Shown piece by piece: positions 1 through 9,000 of a stretch of 56,531 bases of DNA (position 1 is the stretch's first letter; the number at the start of each line of letters is the position of its first letter). Below the pieces are notes generated by a model. That model was not told the DNA's origin and made no database searches. It worked only from the letters and a program-made list of their open reading frames with translations. A program made the position numbers and the translations under genes. This stretch comes from Acidobacteriota bacterium. Lineage in GTDB: Bacteria; Acidobacteriota; Thermoanaerobaculia; UBA5066; Gp7-AA6. The stretch spans positions 1 through 56,531 of the forward strand of contig JAIVJS010000020.1 in the NCBI GenBank assembly GCA_020199905.1, written 5' to 3'.

Positions 1-1
1 G

Positions 2-502
2 CGCGCCGCCGTGTATTTCCTCGGACCGGGACACACGAACGGCGACCTCATCGTGCTGCTGCCGGAAGAAAAGATCCTGTTCTCCGGGGACCTCGTCGTC
101 AACGGCCGCCTCCCGTATCTCCAGTCGGCGGACTCCGACCCGCACGGATGGGAACAGATCCTGACCCGCCTCGCCACGCTCGACGTCGAGAAGATCGTTC
201 CCGGCCATGGCAAGGTCGGCACGCGCCAGAGCGTGGGCGATTCGCTGGCGTATCTGCGGAAGATCAACGAGCTGTCGAAGTTGTTCATCGAGACCCGGGT
301 CCCCGATGAGCTCTACGAGATGAAGCTGCGCGAGCCGGACAACCGGATCACCAACGTGATCGTCGGGCCCGATCACATCGCGAACGTGCGCGCCGCCGTG
401 AAGCTCGAGCGGGCGAGGCTCGAAAAGGCGTCCGCGGCGCCGACTCCGGGCGCGAAGCCCGGCCCGAAGGCGACGCCGGCCCGACCCGCAAAGAAGAGCT
501 GA
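2..502 (+). CDS. MBL-fold metallo-hydrolase, C-terminal part (5' end outside window)
   Basis: The frame is open from base 2, so the gene enters from the left. About 166 residues are visible. Near the start is PGHTNGD, matching the beta-lactamase-fold metal motif in which His and Asp bind metal, followed by GDLVVNGRLPYL and later PGHGKVG, the usual distal His motif. The tail is Ala/Pro/Lys-rich (KPGPKATPARPAKKS) and probably disordered. The family includes glyoxalase II-like and other Zn hydrolases; the substrate cannot be read from this fragment. A gagggaga Shine-Dalgarno for the next gene directly follows the stop, so the two are probably co-transcribed. Confidence 0.8.
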   Translation, partial: RAAVYFLGPGHTNGDLIVLLPEEKILFSGDLVVNGRLPYLQSADSDPHGWEQILTRLATLDVEKIVPGHGKVGTRQSVGDSLAYLRKINELSKLFIETRVPDELYEMKLREPDNRITNVIVGPDHIANVRAAVKLERARLEKASAAPTPGAKPGPKATPARPAKKS

Positions 503-514
503 GGGAGAAGTCGG

Positions 515-1249
515 ATGCCGGACGGCGGAATCCGGACGGATCCCTCGCGGGATGGCTTCGTCCGGCTGCGGATCGAACGGCCTCCGGTGAACGTCCTCTC
601 GGGGGCCGACCTCGAAGCGCTGGCGGCGGCCGTCGAAGGGCAACACGCCGCGAGAGTGCTCCTCCTGACGGGACTGCCGCGCGCCTTCTCCGCCGGAGTC
701 GACGTTCCGGAGCACGTCCCCGAGCCCGCCTCGATCGACCGGATGCTTGGCGCCATGCGCCGGGCGCTCTCCGCTTTGCTGGAAACGCCAGCCGTGACGA
801 TCGCCGCGGTCTCCGGTGCCTGTCTGGGCGGCGGCGCGGAGATCGCCGCGGCGTGCGACGTCGTCTTCGCGGCCGAAGACGCTAAGATCGGTTTTCCGGA
901 GATCCGGCTCTCGTGTTTTCCGCCGGGCGGATGCGCGCTCCTCCCGACGCGTGTCGGCCCCTCGCGAGCCGCCGACTGGATCCTTTCCGGAGATACATTC
1001 TCGGGGCGGGACGCGGTCGAAGCCGGGTTCGCGTCGCGGGGCTTTCCCGCCGCCGAGCTCGAACGGGAGGCGGAGAGGTTCGCGGCCGCCCTTCTCTCCC
1101 GAGGCGCTGCCGCCCTTCGCGCCGCGACCGGCCTTCTTCGCGAGGACCGGCGCCGCGTGCTCGCGGGGGGACTCTCGCGCGCCGAAGACGCCTACCGGAC
1201 TCTGGCCGGCGACCCCGACCTCGCCAAAGCGGTGCGGGAATTCCCGTGA
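515..1249 (+). CDS. enoyl-CoA hydratase/isomerase family protein (Dch-like)
   Basis: A 244-residue crotonase-fold protein. The oxyanion-hole segments are visible as FSAGVDV (about residue 66) and GACLGGGAEIAAACD (about residue 105), followed by AKIGFPEIRLSCFPPGG. The AGVDV-x-E-H and CFPP signatures resemble cyclohexa-1,5-dienecarbonyl-CoA hydratases more than FadB-type hydratases, but that is a subgroup guess. The ATG at 515 has gagggaga upstream. The gene ends in a GTGA overlap with the aminotransferase downstream, implying translational coupling. It acts on a CoA thioester; the actual substrate is unknown. Confidence 0.8.
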   Translation: MPDGGIRTDPSRDGFVRLRIERPPVNVLSGADLEALAAAVEGQHAARVLLLTGLPRAFSAGVDVPEHVPEPASIDRMLGAMRRALSALLETPAVTIAAVSGACLGGGAEIAAACDVVFAAEDAKIGFPEIRLSCFPPGGCALLPTRVGPSRAADWILSGDTFSGRDAVEAGFASRGFPAAELEREAERFAAALLSRGAAALRAATGLLREDRRRVLAGGLSRAEDAYRTLAGDPDLAKAVREFP

Positions 1250-2097
1250 TCGTGTATCTGAACGGAGACCTTCTGCCCCGCGAGCAGGCGAAGATCTCCC
1301 CGGACGATCGCGGCTTTCTCTTCGGCGACGCGATCTACGAAGTCGCCCGCTTCTGGCGAGGCCGCCCGTTTCACCTGGAGGAGCATCTCGACCGGATGCG
1401 CGAGGGCCTCGCGGCTCTCCGGATCCGCGTCGACGCGGGCTTTTATCCTGACGTGGCGCAACGCCTCCTCGCCGCGAACGGCTTTCTCGAGTCCGACGCG
1501 ATCGTCTATGCGCAGGTCTCCCGGGGGGCGGCGCCGCGCTCCCACTATTTCCCGCCGGCTGAGACTCCCCCGACCGTGTACGCGTTCGCGCGGCTCTCCG
1601 ATCCGCCTCCCGCGCCGCAGGGCGGCCGGGCGATCCTCGCCGACGATGAGCGATGGAGCCGCTGCGACATCAAGAGCGTGATGCTGCTGCCGAACGTGCT
1701 CGCCGCCCAGCGGGCGCGCGACGCGGGCGCCATGGACGCGATCCTCGTCCGAGACGGACTCGCCCTCGAGGGGACCAAGGCGAATCTCTTCTGCGTCTCC
1801 GGGGGTGTCATTCGCACGGCTCCCAACGGTCCCCGCATTCTTCCCGGGGTGACGCGGGGGGCGGCGATCGCGGCGGCGCGGGCAATCGGGCGGACGGTCG
1901 AGGAGCGTGCGTTCACCGTCGAGGAGATGTTCGGGGCGGACGAGGTGTTCTTCGCCTCCACGACGCTCTGGACTTATTCGCTCGTCCAGATCGAAGGCCG
2001 GGCGATCGGGGACGGCCAGCCGGGCCCGGTGGCCGCTCAGCTCTGCGAGGTGTTGTCCTCGGATTTCACCCGAGACCCGGGCTTCACGCGGGGCTAG
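1246..2097 (+). CDS. class IV PLP aminotransferase, D-alanine aminotransferase-like
   Basis: A 283-residue fold-type IV aminotransferase. VYLNGDLLP and DRGFLFGDAIYEVARF mark the N-terminus. The PLP lysine lies in RCDIKSVMLLPN, and LEGTKANLF carries the conserved Glu. The RSHYFP segment matches the Arg-x-His pair that D-amino-acid aminotransferases use to bind the substrate carboxylate, so D-Ala/D-Glu interconversion for peptidoglycan precursors is likelier than branched-chain transamination. The start is taken as GTG 1246, overlapping the upstream stop; GTG 1252 is an alternative. Its TAG stop (2095-2097) overlaps the convergent queF stop. Confidence 0.82.
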   Translation: MIVYLNGDLLPREQAKISPDDRGFLFGDAIYEVARFWRGRPFHLEEHLDRMREGLAALRIRVDAGFYPDVAQRLLAANGFLESDAIVYAQVSRGAAPRSHYFPPAETPPTVYAFARLSDPPPAPQGGRAILADDERWSRCDIKSVMLLPNVLAAQRARDAGAMDAILVRDGLALEGTKANLFCVSGGVIRTAPNGPRILPGVTRGAAIAAARAIGRTVEERAFTVEEMFGADEVFFASTTLWTYSLVQIEGRAIGDGQPGPVAAQLCEVLSSDFTRDPGFTRG

Positions 2098-2483
2098 GGC
2101 TTCACGCGGGGATATCTCGCTTCGACGATCGACGAGATTCCTCCGCGCGAGGAGAACGTCCCGACGATCGCCATCCTTTTCGGCCGGCAGGCGGCGACGC
2201 AGTCCTCGAGGATCCGGTTCACCGCGTTCTCGTAGAAGATCCCGACGTTCCTGTACGCCACGATGTAGAGCTTCAGCGACTTCAGCTCCAGGCAGAGACG
2301 GTCCGGGACGTACCGGATCGTCAGATGCCCGAAGTCGGGGAGCCCCGTCTTGGGGCAGATCGCGTTGTATTCGGGGATCTCGACGGAGATCTCGTAGTCG
2401 GGGTACTGGCTGGGCCAGGTCTCGAGCGCGGGAAGATCGGCGTCGATGCCGGCACGAGCGTGCTCGTCGGTGTATTCGGTCAT
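2094..2483 (-). CDS. queF: NADPH-dependent 7-cyano-7-deazaguanine reductase (preQ0 reductase)
   Basis: A 129-residue, single-domain (unimodal) QueF. It has PEYNAICPKTGLPDFG with the catalytic Cys that forms a thioimide with preQ0, then the family signature ELKSLKLY and the IVAYRNVGIFYE segment. It reduces preQ0 to preQ1 in queuosine biosynthesis; the length matches the Bacillus-type enzyme. The ATG at 2483 was chosen because the recognisable protein begins MTEYTDEH. It has no Shine-Dalgarno but a TACCAT box 9 nt upstream. Other queuosine genes are not in this window. Confidence 0.93.
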   Translation of the reverse strand: MTEYTDEHARAGIDADLPALETWPSQYPDYEISVEIPEYNAICPKTGLPDFGHLTIRYVPDRLCLELKSLKLYIVAYRNVGIFYENAVNRILEDCVAACRPKRMAIVGTFSSRGGISSIVEARYPRVKP

Positions 2484-2492
2484 GGGACGCGG

Positions 2493-2498
2493 ATGGTA
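2493..2498 (-). promoter_or_regulatory. candidate leaderless -10 (TACCAT) of queF
   Basis: On the minus strand TACCAT is followed by 9 nt and the queF ATG (2483). No Shine-Dalgarno is present. It is one of about twenty such boxes in the window. Confidence 0.5.
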
Positions 2499-2512
2499 TC
2501 GCCGTCGGGGCG

Positions 2513-2638
2513 GAAGGGCGAAGGGCGAAGGGCGAAGGGTGGAGGATGGGAGCCGGGCTTCTGGCGCGGGCGCGGAGTGAAGGGCCGTCCACGGCTGAGA
2601 GCTGAGAGCTGCGAGCCGGGAGCTGACAGCTGAAAGCG
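2513..2638. repeat. heptamer-phased tandem repeats between queF and dedA
   Basis: Two tracts. Positions 2513-2540 are four GAAGGGC/T units. Positions 2597-2638 are six consecutive 7-mers: GAGAGCT, GAGAGCT, GCGAGCC, GGGAGCT, GACAGCT, GAAAGCG. They fill the divergent spacer and stop just before the dedA -10. Confidence 0.85.
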
Positions 2639-2651
2639 GACATGGCTCAGT

Positions 2652-2657
2652 TAACAT
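2652..2657 (+). promoter_or_regulatory. candidate leaderless -10 (TAACAT) of dedA
   Basis: TAACAT is followed by 9 nt and the dedA ATG at 2667. The 9-nt spacer (gcgccggcc) contains no ribosome binding site. Confidence 0.5.
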
Positions 2658-2666
2658 GCGCCGGCC

Positions 2667-3305
2667 ATGGAAACCTTGAAGCAGCTCTTTCACCAGCTGA
2701 CCGACGTCGAAACCCTCGTGCGCGTCGGCGGCCTGACGGCCATGACCCTGATCGTGTTCGCGGAGACGGGGCTGCTCGTCGGCTTCTTTCTGCCGGGCGA
2801 CTCTCTCCTCGTGACCGCGGGCGTCTTCGCCGCCACAGGCCATCTGAACATCTGGCTGCTGATGGGCGTCCTCGTCCTCGCCGCGATCGTCGGAGACACC
2901 GTCGGATACTGGATCGGCCGCCGCACGGGTCCCGCGCTCTTCACCCGCCCGAAATCCTTCCTCTTCAACCCCGATCACCTGCGCCGCGCGCACGATTTCT
3001 ACGAGAAGCACGGAGGAAAGACGATCATCCTCGCCCGCTTCATGCCGATCGTCCGGACGTTCGCCCCGGTCGTCGCCGGCATGGCCGCGATGAACTACCG
3101 CCGATTCGTCTCGTTCAACGTGATCGGCGGTTTCCTGTGGGTCGTCTCGATGAGCCTGATCGGATATTTCCTCGGCCAGTTCGCGTGGGTGCGAAAAAAC
3201 ATCGAGATCGTGATCCTGCTGGTGGTCTTCCTCTCGATCCTCCCCGGACTCGTAGCCTTCGCCCGCGAGTGGCTGAAGAACCGGACGAAGCAGCGGTCGC
3301 TTTAG
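2667..3305 (+). CDS. DedA/SNARE-associated family membrane protein
   Basis: A 212-residue polytopic inner-membrane protein. The DedA signature is intact: FAETGLLVGFFLPGDSLL (about 31-48), then GDTVGYWIGRRTGP, and RFMPIVRTFAPVVAGMAAMNYRRF (about 124-147) with the paired Arg residues conserved in the family. Some DedA members recycle undecaprenyl phosphate or phosphatidylethanolamine across the membrane, so a lipid-carrier flippase role is plausible here. It is monocistronic, behind a leaderless-type -10 and ahead of a large hairpin. Confidence 0.88.
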   Translation: METLKQLFHQLTDVETLVRVGGLTAMTLIVFAETGLLVGFFLPGDSLLVTAGVFAATGHLNIWLLMGVLVLAAIVGDTVGYWIGRRTGPALFTRPKSFLFNPDHLRRAHDFYEKHGGKTIILARFMPIVRTFAPVVAGMAAMNYRRFVSFNVIGGFLWVVSMSLIGYFLGQFAWVRKNIEIVILLVVFLSILPGLVAFAREWLKNRTKQRSL

Positions 3306-3369
3306 AGGGACAGGGCCCCCTTTGAAGAGTCCGGGTTCAGCATTGTTCTGCCTCCCTGATCCAAAAGCT

Positions 3370-3420
3370 CGCAGCGTGAGTAGTCTCCCGACCGAAGGGA
3401 GGGAGGAGGCTCACGCTGCG
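3370..3420. terminator. inverted repeat between convergent dedA and DinB-like genes
   Basis: CGCAGCGTGAG (3370-3380) and CTCACGCTGCG (3410-3420) form a perfect 11-bp stem around a 29-nt loop that itself contains TCTCCC and GGGAGG. There is no T-run. Its position between two convergent genes suits a bidirectional terminator or a REP-like element. Confidence 0.5.
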
Positions 3421-3434
3421 GGAGCGGAGCGACG

Positions 3435-3971
3435 TTAGGCGACCGCGGAGACGCGATGCGGCGTGGGCGGCGCCGTGCCGCGCGGGGCGCTCGTCGAAGA
3501 CAGCTCCGCGAGGAGAGCGGCCACGTCGCTCGTGTGGGAGCGGTCGTGCTCCGCCATCTTTCGCGGGAGATCGGCGAGAGACAGCGGCCCCACGCCGTCC
3601 TGGACGCCCGAGCGATTCCAGTCCGCGGCCGTCAGCGAGCGCAGCGTCTCGATGTTTCGACGCCGGCTCTCGGAAAACGCCTGGAGCCCGGCCTCGACGT
3701 CACGCGACTGGTAGGAGCGTTCCCGCGCGATGCGGTCGCCGTCGAAATTCGAAAGGGTGGGCTCGTCCTCGCACAGGATTCTGCGGATCCGGACACCGAA
3801 TCCCTCACGCTCGAGGTCCGCCAGGTGCCACACGTTTTCCGTGAGGGAAAATCCGCCGGCCGCCGGGCGGCGGCGCGCGTCCGACGCCGGAAGGCCGCGG
3901 GCGGCCCGCGCCATCAACGGAGGGGTGGACTCCAGGGTCAGAAGAAGGGTTTCGAGCTCTCGCCGGTTCAT
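3435..3971 (-). CDS. DinB-like (DinB_2 superfamily) protein
   Basis: A 178-residue all-alpha protein. ENVWHLADLEREGFGVRI and AEHDRSHTSDVAALLAEL place His residues on helices as in the DinB/YfiT metal-binding four-helix bundle. The family includes bacillithiol- or mycothiol-dependent transferases and many proteins of unknown role; no partner is visible here. The start ATG 3971 is preceded by ctggaga at suitable spacing; the frame is open 90 nt further upstream but that part looks non-coding. The C-terminus is Ser/Pro-rich. Confidence 0.7.
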   Translation of the reverse strand: MNRRELETLLLTLESTPPLMARAARGLPASDARRRPAAGGFSLTENVWHLADLEREGFGVRIRRILCEDEPTLSNFDGDRIARERSYQSRDVEAGLQAFSESRRRNIETLRSLTAADWNRSGVQDGVGPLSLADLPRKMAEHDRSHTSDVAALLAELSSTSAPRGTAPPTPHRVSAVA

Positions 3972-4069
3972 GATCAGGTCTCCAGATTGAGGTACGCAGG
4001 TTCCGACGGGAAAGTTTCGGAAAGGGCCGAAACATGGCCGATTCTGCCCCCAGACCCTCATCTTTGTCT

Positions 4070-4075
4070 TAGGCT
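4070..4075 (+). promoter_or_regulatory. candidate leaderless -10 (TAGGCT) of the TerB-like gene
   Basis: TAGGCT is followed by 6 nt and ATG 4082, with no Shine-Dalgarno. It is a weaker match than the TAGAAT boxes elsewhere. Confidence 0.35.
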
Positions 4076-4081
4076 TGGCCG

Positions 4082-4600
4082 ATGGGAATCGAGGCCCTCC
4101 GGGCGTTTCTGGCTGGAAAACCGGCGCGCCAGGACGAACGCGCGCGCCCGGATCCCGTCGTCGTGGCGGCGTGTGCGCTGCTTCTCGAGATCGCGCATGC
4201 GGACGACGTCTTTCGTCCCGAGGAGCGGGAGCGCATTGCCCGTCACATCCGGGACGAAATGGGAGTTGCCGATTCCGACCTCCGGGACGTTCTGCGCCTC
4301 GCGGAGGAAGAACGGCGGGAGAGCGTCGACCTCTTTCAGTTCACCCGCCTCCTTGCGAATCACCTCTCGCGGGAACAGCGGCTGAAGCTCGTCGAGGCGA
4401 TCTGGGGCGTCGTGTATTCCGACGGAACCCTTTCCGAGGTCGAGAGCCATCTCGCGCGGCGGATCGCCGAGCTGCTCGGCTTCCAGCACCCGGAGGTGCA
4501 GGCGGCAAAAGAGACGGTGCTGGTGAGAGAGACCGCCGCCGCCGCGCCGGAGGACCGCTCCGCTCCGTTTTCCGGGCTCCCGCTCCCGAAGAAAAAGTAG
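4082..4600 (+). CDS. TerB-like (tellurite-resistance TerB fold) helical protein
   Basis: A 172-residue cytosolic helical protein. ALLLEIAHADDVFRPEE (about 31-47) and WGVVYSDGTLSEVESHL (about 108-124) are the two acidic helix-loop motifs of the TerB/DUF533-like fold, whose Asp/Glu residues can bind metal. The C-terminal 30 residues are low complexity and end in KKK. The family occurs as a stress or membrane-associated accessory module; no tellurite-resistance operon is present, so the function remains open. Confidence 0.68.
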   Translation: MGIEALRAFLAGKPARQDERARPDPVVVAACALLLEIAHADDVFRPEERERIARHIRDEMGVADSDLRDVLRLAEEERRESVDLFQFTRLLANHLSREQRLKLVEAIWGVVYSDGTLSEVESHLARRIAELLGFQHPEVQAAKETVLVRETAAAAPEDRSAPFSGLPLPKKK

Positions 4601-4761
4601 CTCCCGCCGAGCCTCGCGACACTACATATTCGCAGGCCCTTCCCGTCCGGTGACTCACGGCCGAGAGCCGTCTTCGGCAGCGCCAGCGCCATCTCGTCAC
4701 GCTTCCGGTGCCAGAGTGAGCCGGAACGCTTCGATCTCGGACGAAGGAGGATCCGCGCGCC

Positions 4762-5979
4762 TCAGCGCATCAACGCCTTCGCGCGCGCGGAGGCTCGTGG
4801 CGTTTGTCCTCCGAGCGGCTCGAGGATTCCGGCGAGCTCGCGCAACGCCGGCTCCGCCGACGCTCCGGCCAGCCAGGACAACGCGAGGGGCCGTCCGGAT
4901 CCGCTGTCGGCCTCGAGCGCCGCCACGTGCCGGCCGAGCTCGGCGAGATGCGCTTCGCGATACGACTTGCCGCCGGATAGGCCATGCTCCTCGTTGGCGA
5001 AGAGCACGACGCGAATCGTCCGCGCCGGCCGCATCCTGGAATCGATGATCGCGCGCGCGGCTTCGAGGACGATGCCGCATCCCGCGCCGTCGTCGATCGC
5101 CCCCGTGCCCAGGTCCCACGAATCGAGGTGCGCGCCGAGGAGCACGATCTCCGGCTCTTTTCCGCGCCCGGGGATCTCGCCCACGACGTTGGCGGATTCG
5201 GCGTCGGCCTGCGGAGCGCAGCCGAGGGTGAACCGCACCCGGACGGGGCGGCCCTCCGCGACGATCCGCTCGAGGAGCTCCGCGTCCGGAATCGAGAGAG
5301 CCGCGGCGGGAATCCGCGGAACCCCTTCGGCATAGGTGACGCCGCCCGTGTGCGGCGTCCGGTTGCGGTCGGTTCCGATCGACCGGATGAGAGCCCCGAC
5401 CGCTCCGGCCTTCGCGGCGGCGGACGCGCCCTGATCTCGCACGTCCACGGCGCGGCTGTATCCGCTCATGTCGAGAGCCCGCGCCATTTTCTTGTCGAAA
5501 AAGACGATCCGGCCGCGCGCCGATTCGGCGCGGCTCTCGAGGTCTTCGATCGACGAGACCTCGAGAACCTCGGCTTCGAGCCCGTCGGGCGGGGTCGGGA
5601 TGCTTCCCCCGAGGGCGGTCAGGACGAGAGGCTGCGGGTAAGGGGAGACGATGCTTCCCGTCTCGACGCCCCGCTTCCAGACGGGGACGATGACCTTTTC
5701 CGCCCGGACTCGCGAAAGTCCGGCCGACTTCATGGCGGCGAGGGCCCACGCCACTGCCGCCCGGTCTCCCGCCGAGCCCGCCGGCCGAGGTCCGACTCTG
5801 TCGGTCAGCGACCGCGCCCATCCCGAGGCCCCCGTCCGCGCAAACGCCTTGTCTCGCAGGAGAATCGCGGCCCGGCGCGTCTCGGCGGAGAGCGCTCCGT
5901 CGGCCGCCGCGGCACGCGGCAGGCGGCCCGAGAGGAGGATCATCGCCGCCGCCGCCGCTCGTATCGCGCTCCGGTACAC
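4762..5979 (-). CDS. secreted M28-family metallopeptidase, C-terminally truncated
   Basis: 405 residues with an N-terminal signal segment (1-25), a PA-like insert (about 130-250) and an M28 catalytic core. Four metal or catalytic positions are visible: His284 in GAHLDSWD, Asp296/297 in GAIDDGAG, Glu330/331 in NEEHG and Asp358 in EADSG. The fifth ligand, the His of the C-terminal HHT-ADT region of carboxypeptidase Q-like enzymes, is absent: the frame stops after ILEPLGGQTPRASARAKALMR, some 60 residues short. No remnant is evident in the 160 bp before the next gene. It is probably inactive. The start is GTG 5979 with TACGAT 7 nt upstream; an internal ATG 13 codons later is an alternative. Confidence 0.75.
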   Translation of the reverse strand: MYRSAIRAAAAAMILLSGRLPRAAAADGALSAETRRAAILLRDKAFARTGASGWARSLTDRVGPRPAGSAGDRAAVAWALAAMKSAGLSRVRAEKVIVPVWKRGVETGSIVSPYPQPLVLTALGGSIPTPPDGLEAEVLEVSSIEDLESRAESARGRIVFFDKKMARALDMSGYSRAVDVRDQGASAAAKAGAVGALIRSIGTDRNRTPHTGGVTYAEGVPRIPAAALSIPDAELLERIVAEGRPVRVRFTLGCAPQADAESANVVGEIPGRGKEPEIVLLGAHLDSWDLGTGAIDDGAGCGIVLEAARAIIDSRMRPARTIRVVLFANEEHGLSGGKSYREAHLAELGRHVAALEADSGSGRPLALSWLAGASAEPALRELAGILEPLGGQTPRASARAKALMR

Positions 5980-5986
5980 GGGGAGG

Positions 5987-5992
5987 ATCGTA
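5987..5992 (-). promoter_or_regulatory. candidate leaderless -10 (TACGAT) of the M28 gene
   Basis: Minus-strand TACGAT, 7-nt spacer, then GTG 5979. The spacer reads cctcccc, so there is no Shine-Dalgarno. Confidence 0.45.
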
Positions 5993-6064
5993 ACAAGGCC
6001 CGTGAAGCGGCCTCCCGTTCGCGCGCGCCCTGATCACTCGGGCCCCGACGACCGGCTCTGCGAC

Positions 6065-6070
6065 TAGAAT
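6065..6070 (+). promoter_or_regulatory. candidate leaderless -10 (TAGAAT) of the kgd-type gene
   Basis: TAGAAT is followed by 10 nt and ATG 6081. The same box with the same 10-nt spacing precedes ispH. Confidence 0.55.
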
Positions 6071-6080
6071 TCCCTTCCTC

Positions 6081-9000
6081 ATGGCCACCCGTACCCCCGA
6101 CGTCGACCTGTCCGAAGAGCTCGTCGCAGAGTTCGGTGAGAACGCTTCCTACGTGGCGGAGCTGCTCTCGCGATATCGCACGAATCCCGAAGCCGTCGAC
6201 GAAGAGTGGCGCGCGTTCTTCCGCGAGCGCGTCGGCGAACCGGCGCCGGAGCGCCGGGATCCGTCCGCCGCCCCCGCGGCTCCCGCGCCGACCGCGGCCG
6301 CTCCTCCCGCCGCACCCCTGGCGGCGGCGCCCGCGCCGGGGCGTGTCGAGGATGGCGAGCGCGTGCCGATCCGAGGCGCGGCGCTTCGCATCGCCGAGAA
6401 CATGGAGGCGAGCCTCGGAGTCCCGACCGCGACGTCGCAACGGCAGGTGCCGATCAAGCTGCTGGACGAGAATCGGCGCCTGATCAACGAGCATCGGAGG
6501 GCGAACGGGCAGGGCAAGGTCTCCTTCACGCACCTCGTCGCGTGGGCGGTGCTGCGCGCGCTGAAAGCGTTTCCCCGGTTGAACGACGCCTTCGATGCCG
6601 GCGCGGGCACTCCGTCCCGGGTGCGCCGGGACCGCGTCGGGTTCGGCCTCGCGGTGGACGTCGAGAAATCGGACGGAAGCCGCACGCTGCTGGTCCCGAG
6701 CGTGAAGGGGGCCGAAGAGATGACGTTCGCGCAGTTCGCGGGGGCGGCGGACGACCTCATCGCCCGGGCGCGCAAGGGCAAGCTTCAGCTCTTCGATTTC
6801 GAGGGGACGACGATTTCGCTCACCAACCCGGGCACTCTCGGGACGACGGCGTCGGTTCCGCGGTTGATGCCCGGGCAGGGTCTGATCGTCGCGACCGGCG
6901 CGATCGAGTACCCGGCGGAGTTTTCCGCGATGAGTCCCGAAGCCCTCGCCAGGCTCGCCGTCAGCAAGGTCGTGACGTTCACCTCGACCTACGACCATCG
7001 CATCATCCAGGGCGCGGAGTCGGGGCTCTTCCTGGCGCGGATCGAGGAGCTCCTTCTCGGGGGGCACGACTTCTACGAGGGCGTCTTCTCGGACCTCTCG
7101 ATCCCCTATGAGCCGCTGCACTGGGCCCGGGACAACAACCCGGGTCTCTTCTCGGACTCGCGCAGCGCCGAGATCGAGAAGCAGGCCCGTGTCCTGGAGC
7201 TCATCAACGCGTACCGGGTTCGCGGGCATCTGATTGCCGACATCGACCCTCTCCGGCTGATGCCGGTGCAGCACCATCCCGAGCTCGACCTCGAGACCTA
7301 CGGGCTGACGATCTGGGATCTCGACCGCCCCTTCTGGACCGGCGGGCTGGCGCAGCGGGAGCACATGCCGCTGCGCGAGATCGTCGGCCTGATGCGCCGG
7401 GTGTACTGCGGAAAGGTGGGGATCGAGTACCGCTTCATCTCGAATCCCGTGGAGAAGGAGTGGGTGCGCCGGAAGGTCGGGGCGCCTCCGGAGCCGCTCG
7501 ACGCCGAGGTCCGCAAGCGGCTTCTCGCGAAGCTGATTGCGGCGGAAACTTTCGAGCGCTTTCTGGGGACCCGCTTTCTCGGCCAGAGGCGTTACTCGAT
7601 CGAGGGCACCGAGACCGCCATCGCGTTCCTCGACCAGCTCCTCGAGGGCGCCGCGGCGCGCGGCATCGAAGAGGTGTCGATGGGGCTGACCCATCGGGGC
7701 CGTCTGAACATTCTCGCCAACGTCGTCGGCAACGCGGCGGAACGCATCTTTTCCGGCTTCCAGGGCACCGTGCACCCCGACTTCCCGGCGGATGAAGGGG
7801 ATGTCAAGTACCACCAGGGCGCGCGGGCCCGGCGAAAGACCGCGAGCGGCCGCGAGATCGCCGTCTCCGTGCCGTCCAACCCGTCGCACCTCGAAGCGGT
7901 CGACCCGATCGTCGAGGGCCTGGTCCGTGCCAAGCAGGACCGCACCGGTCTGCCCCGCGAGGAGGCGTGGTCGAAGATCATGCCCGTTCTCCTGCACGGC
8001 GACGCGGCGTTCGCCGGCCAGGGCATCGTCGCCGAGGTCTTCAATCTCGCGCAGCTCCGCGGATATCGCACCGGCGGGACCCTGCACCTCGTCGTCAACA
8101 ACCAGATCGGATTCACCACCAATCCGACGTCGGGACGCTCCTCCCTCTACTCGACGGACGTTGCCAAGATCAACCAGGTGCCGATCTTCCACGTCAACGG
8201 CGACGACCCGGAGGCCGCGTACCGCGTCCTCCAGATCGCGCTCGACTACCGGCAGGAGTTTCACAAGGACGTCGTCGTCGATCTCATCGGATTCCGCCTC
8301 CACGGGCACAACGAGGGCGACGAGCCGACGTACACGCAGCCGTTGATGTACCGGCGGATCCAGGAGCATCCCGGCGTGCGGACCCTCTACGCGCGGCGTC
8401 TCATCCGCGAGGGCGTGCTCACGGAGGCCGAGGTCACGGAGATGGAAGAGGGCCAGATCGCGGCGTACGAATCCGCCCTGACGGCCGCGAACGACGCCGG
8501 CAAGCGCACCGGTCTTCCGGCTCCGCACCCGCACGCCGGTGAGACCGGCCGCGTCGAAGACGTGCCGACGGGCGTCGCGCGGGAGGTCCTCGGCCGCATC
8601 GGCCGCGCGCTGACGACCGTGCCTCCGGCCTTCAATCTCAACCCGAAGATGGTGCAGCAGCTCGCGCGCCGCGCGAAGATGGCGGACGGCTCACTTCCCC
8701 TCGACTGGGCGACGGCGGAAGGTCTGGCGTTCGGCTCGATTCTTCTCGAAGGTACCCTGATCCGCATGTCGGGTCAGGACACGGCCCGCGGAACGTTCTC
8801 GCAGCGCCACGTCGTCTTCCACGACACGCAGACGGACACCGACTGGATTCCCCTCTGCCACCTCGGCGGGGAGCAGGGGGGCCAGGCCCCCTTCCACATC
8901 TTTAACAGCCCCCTGTCGGAGATGGGCGTGCTCGGCTTCGAGTACGGCTACAGCGTGGAGCGGCCGGATGCGCTCGTGCTGTGGGAGGCGCAGTACGGCG

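Noticed and set aside
2513-2638. Repeat tracts as insertion-sequence ends or attachment sites
   Set aside because: No transposase or integrase gene, no target duplication and no terminal inverted repeats around them.
4601-4761. Possible remnant of the missing M28 C-terminus
   Set aside because: Minus-strand translations in all frames lack the expected HHT-ADT type motif; only a 20-residue unrelated frame ending SSEIEAFRLTLAPEA is seen.
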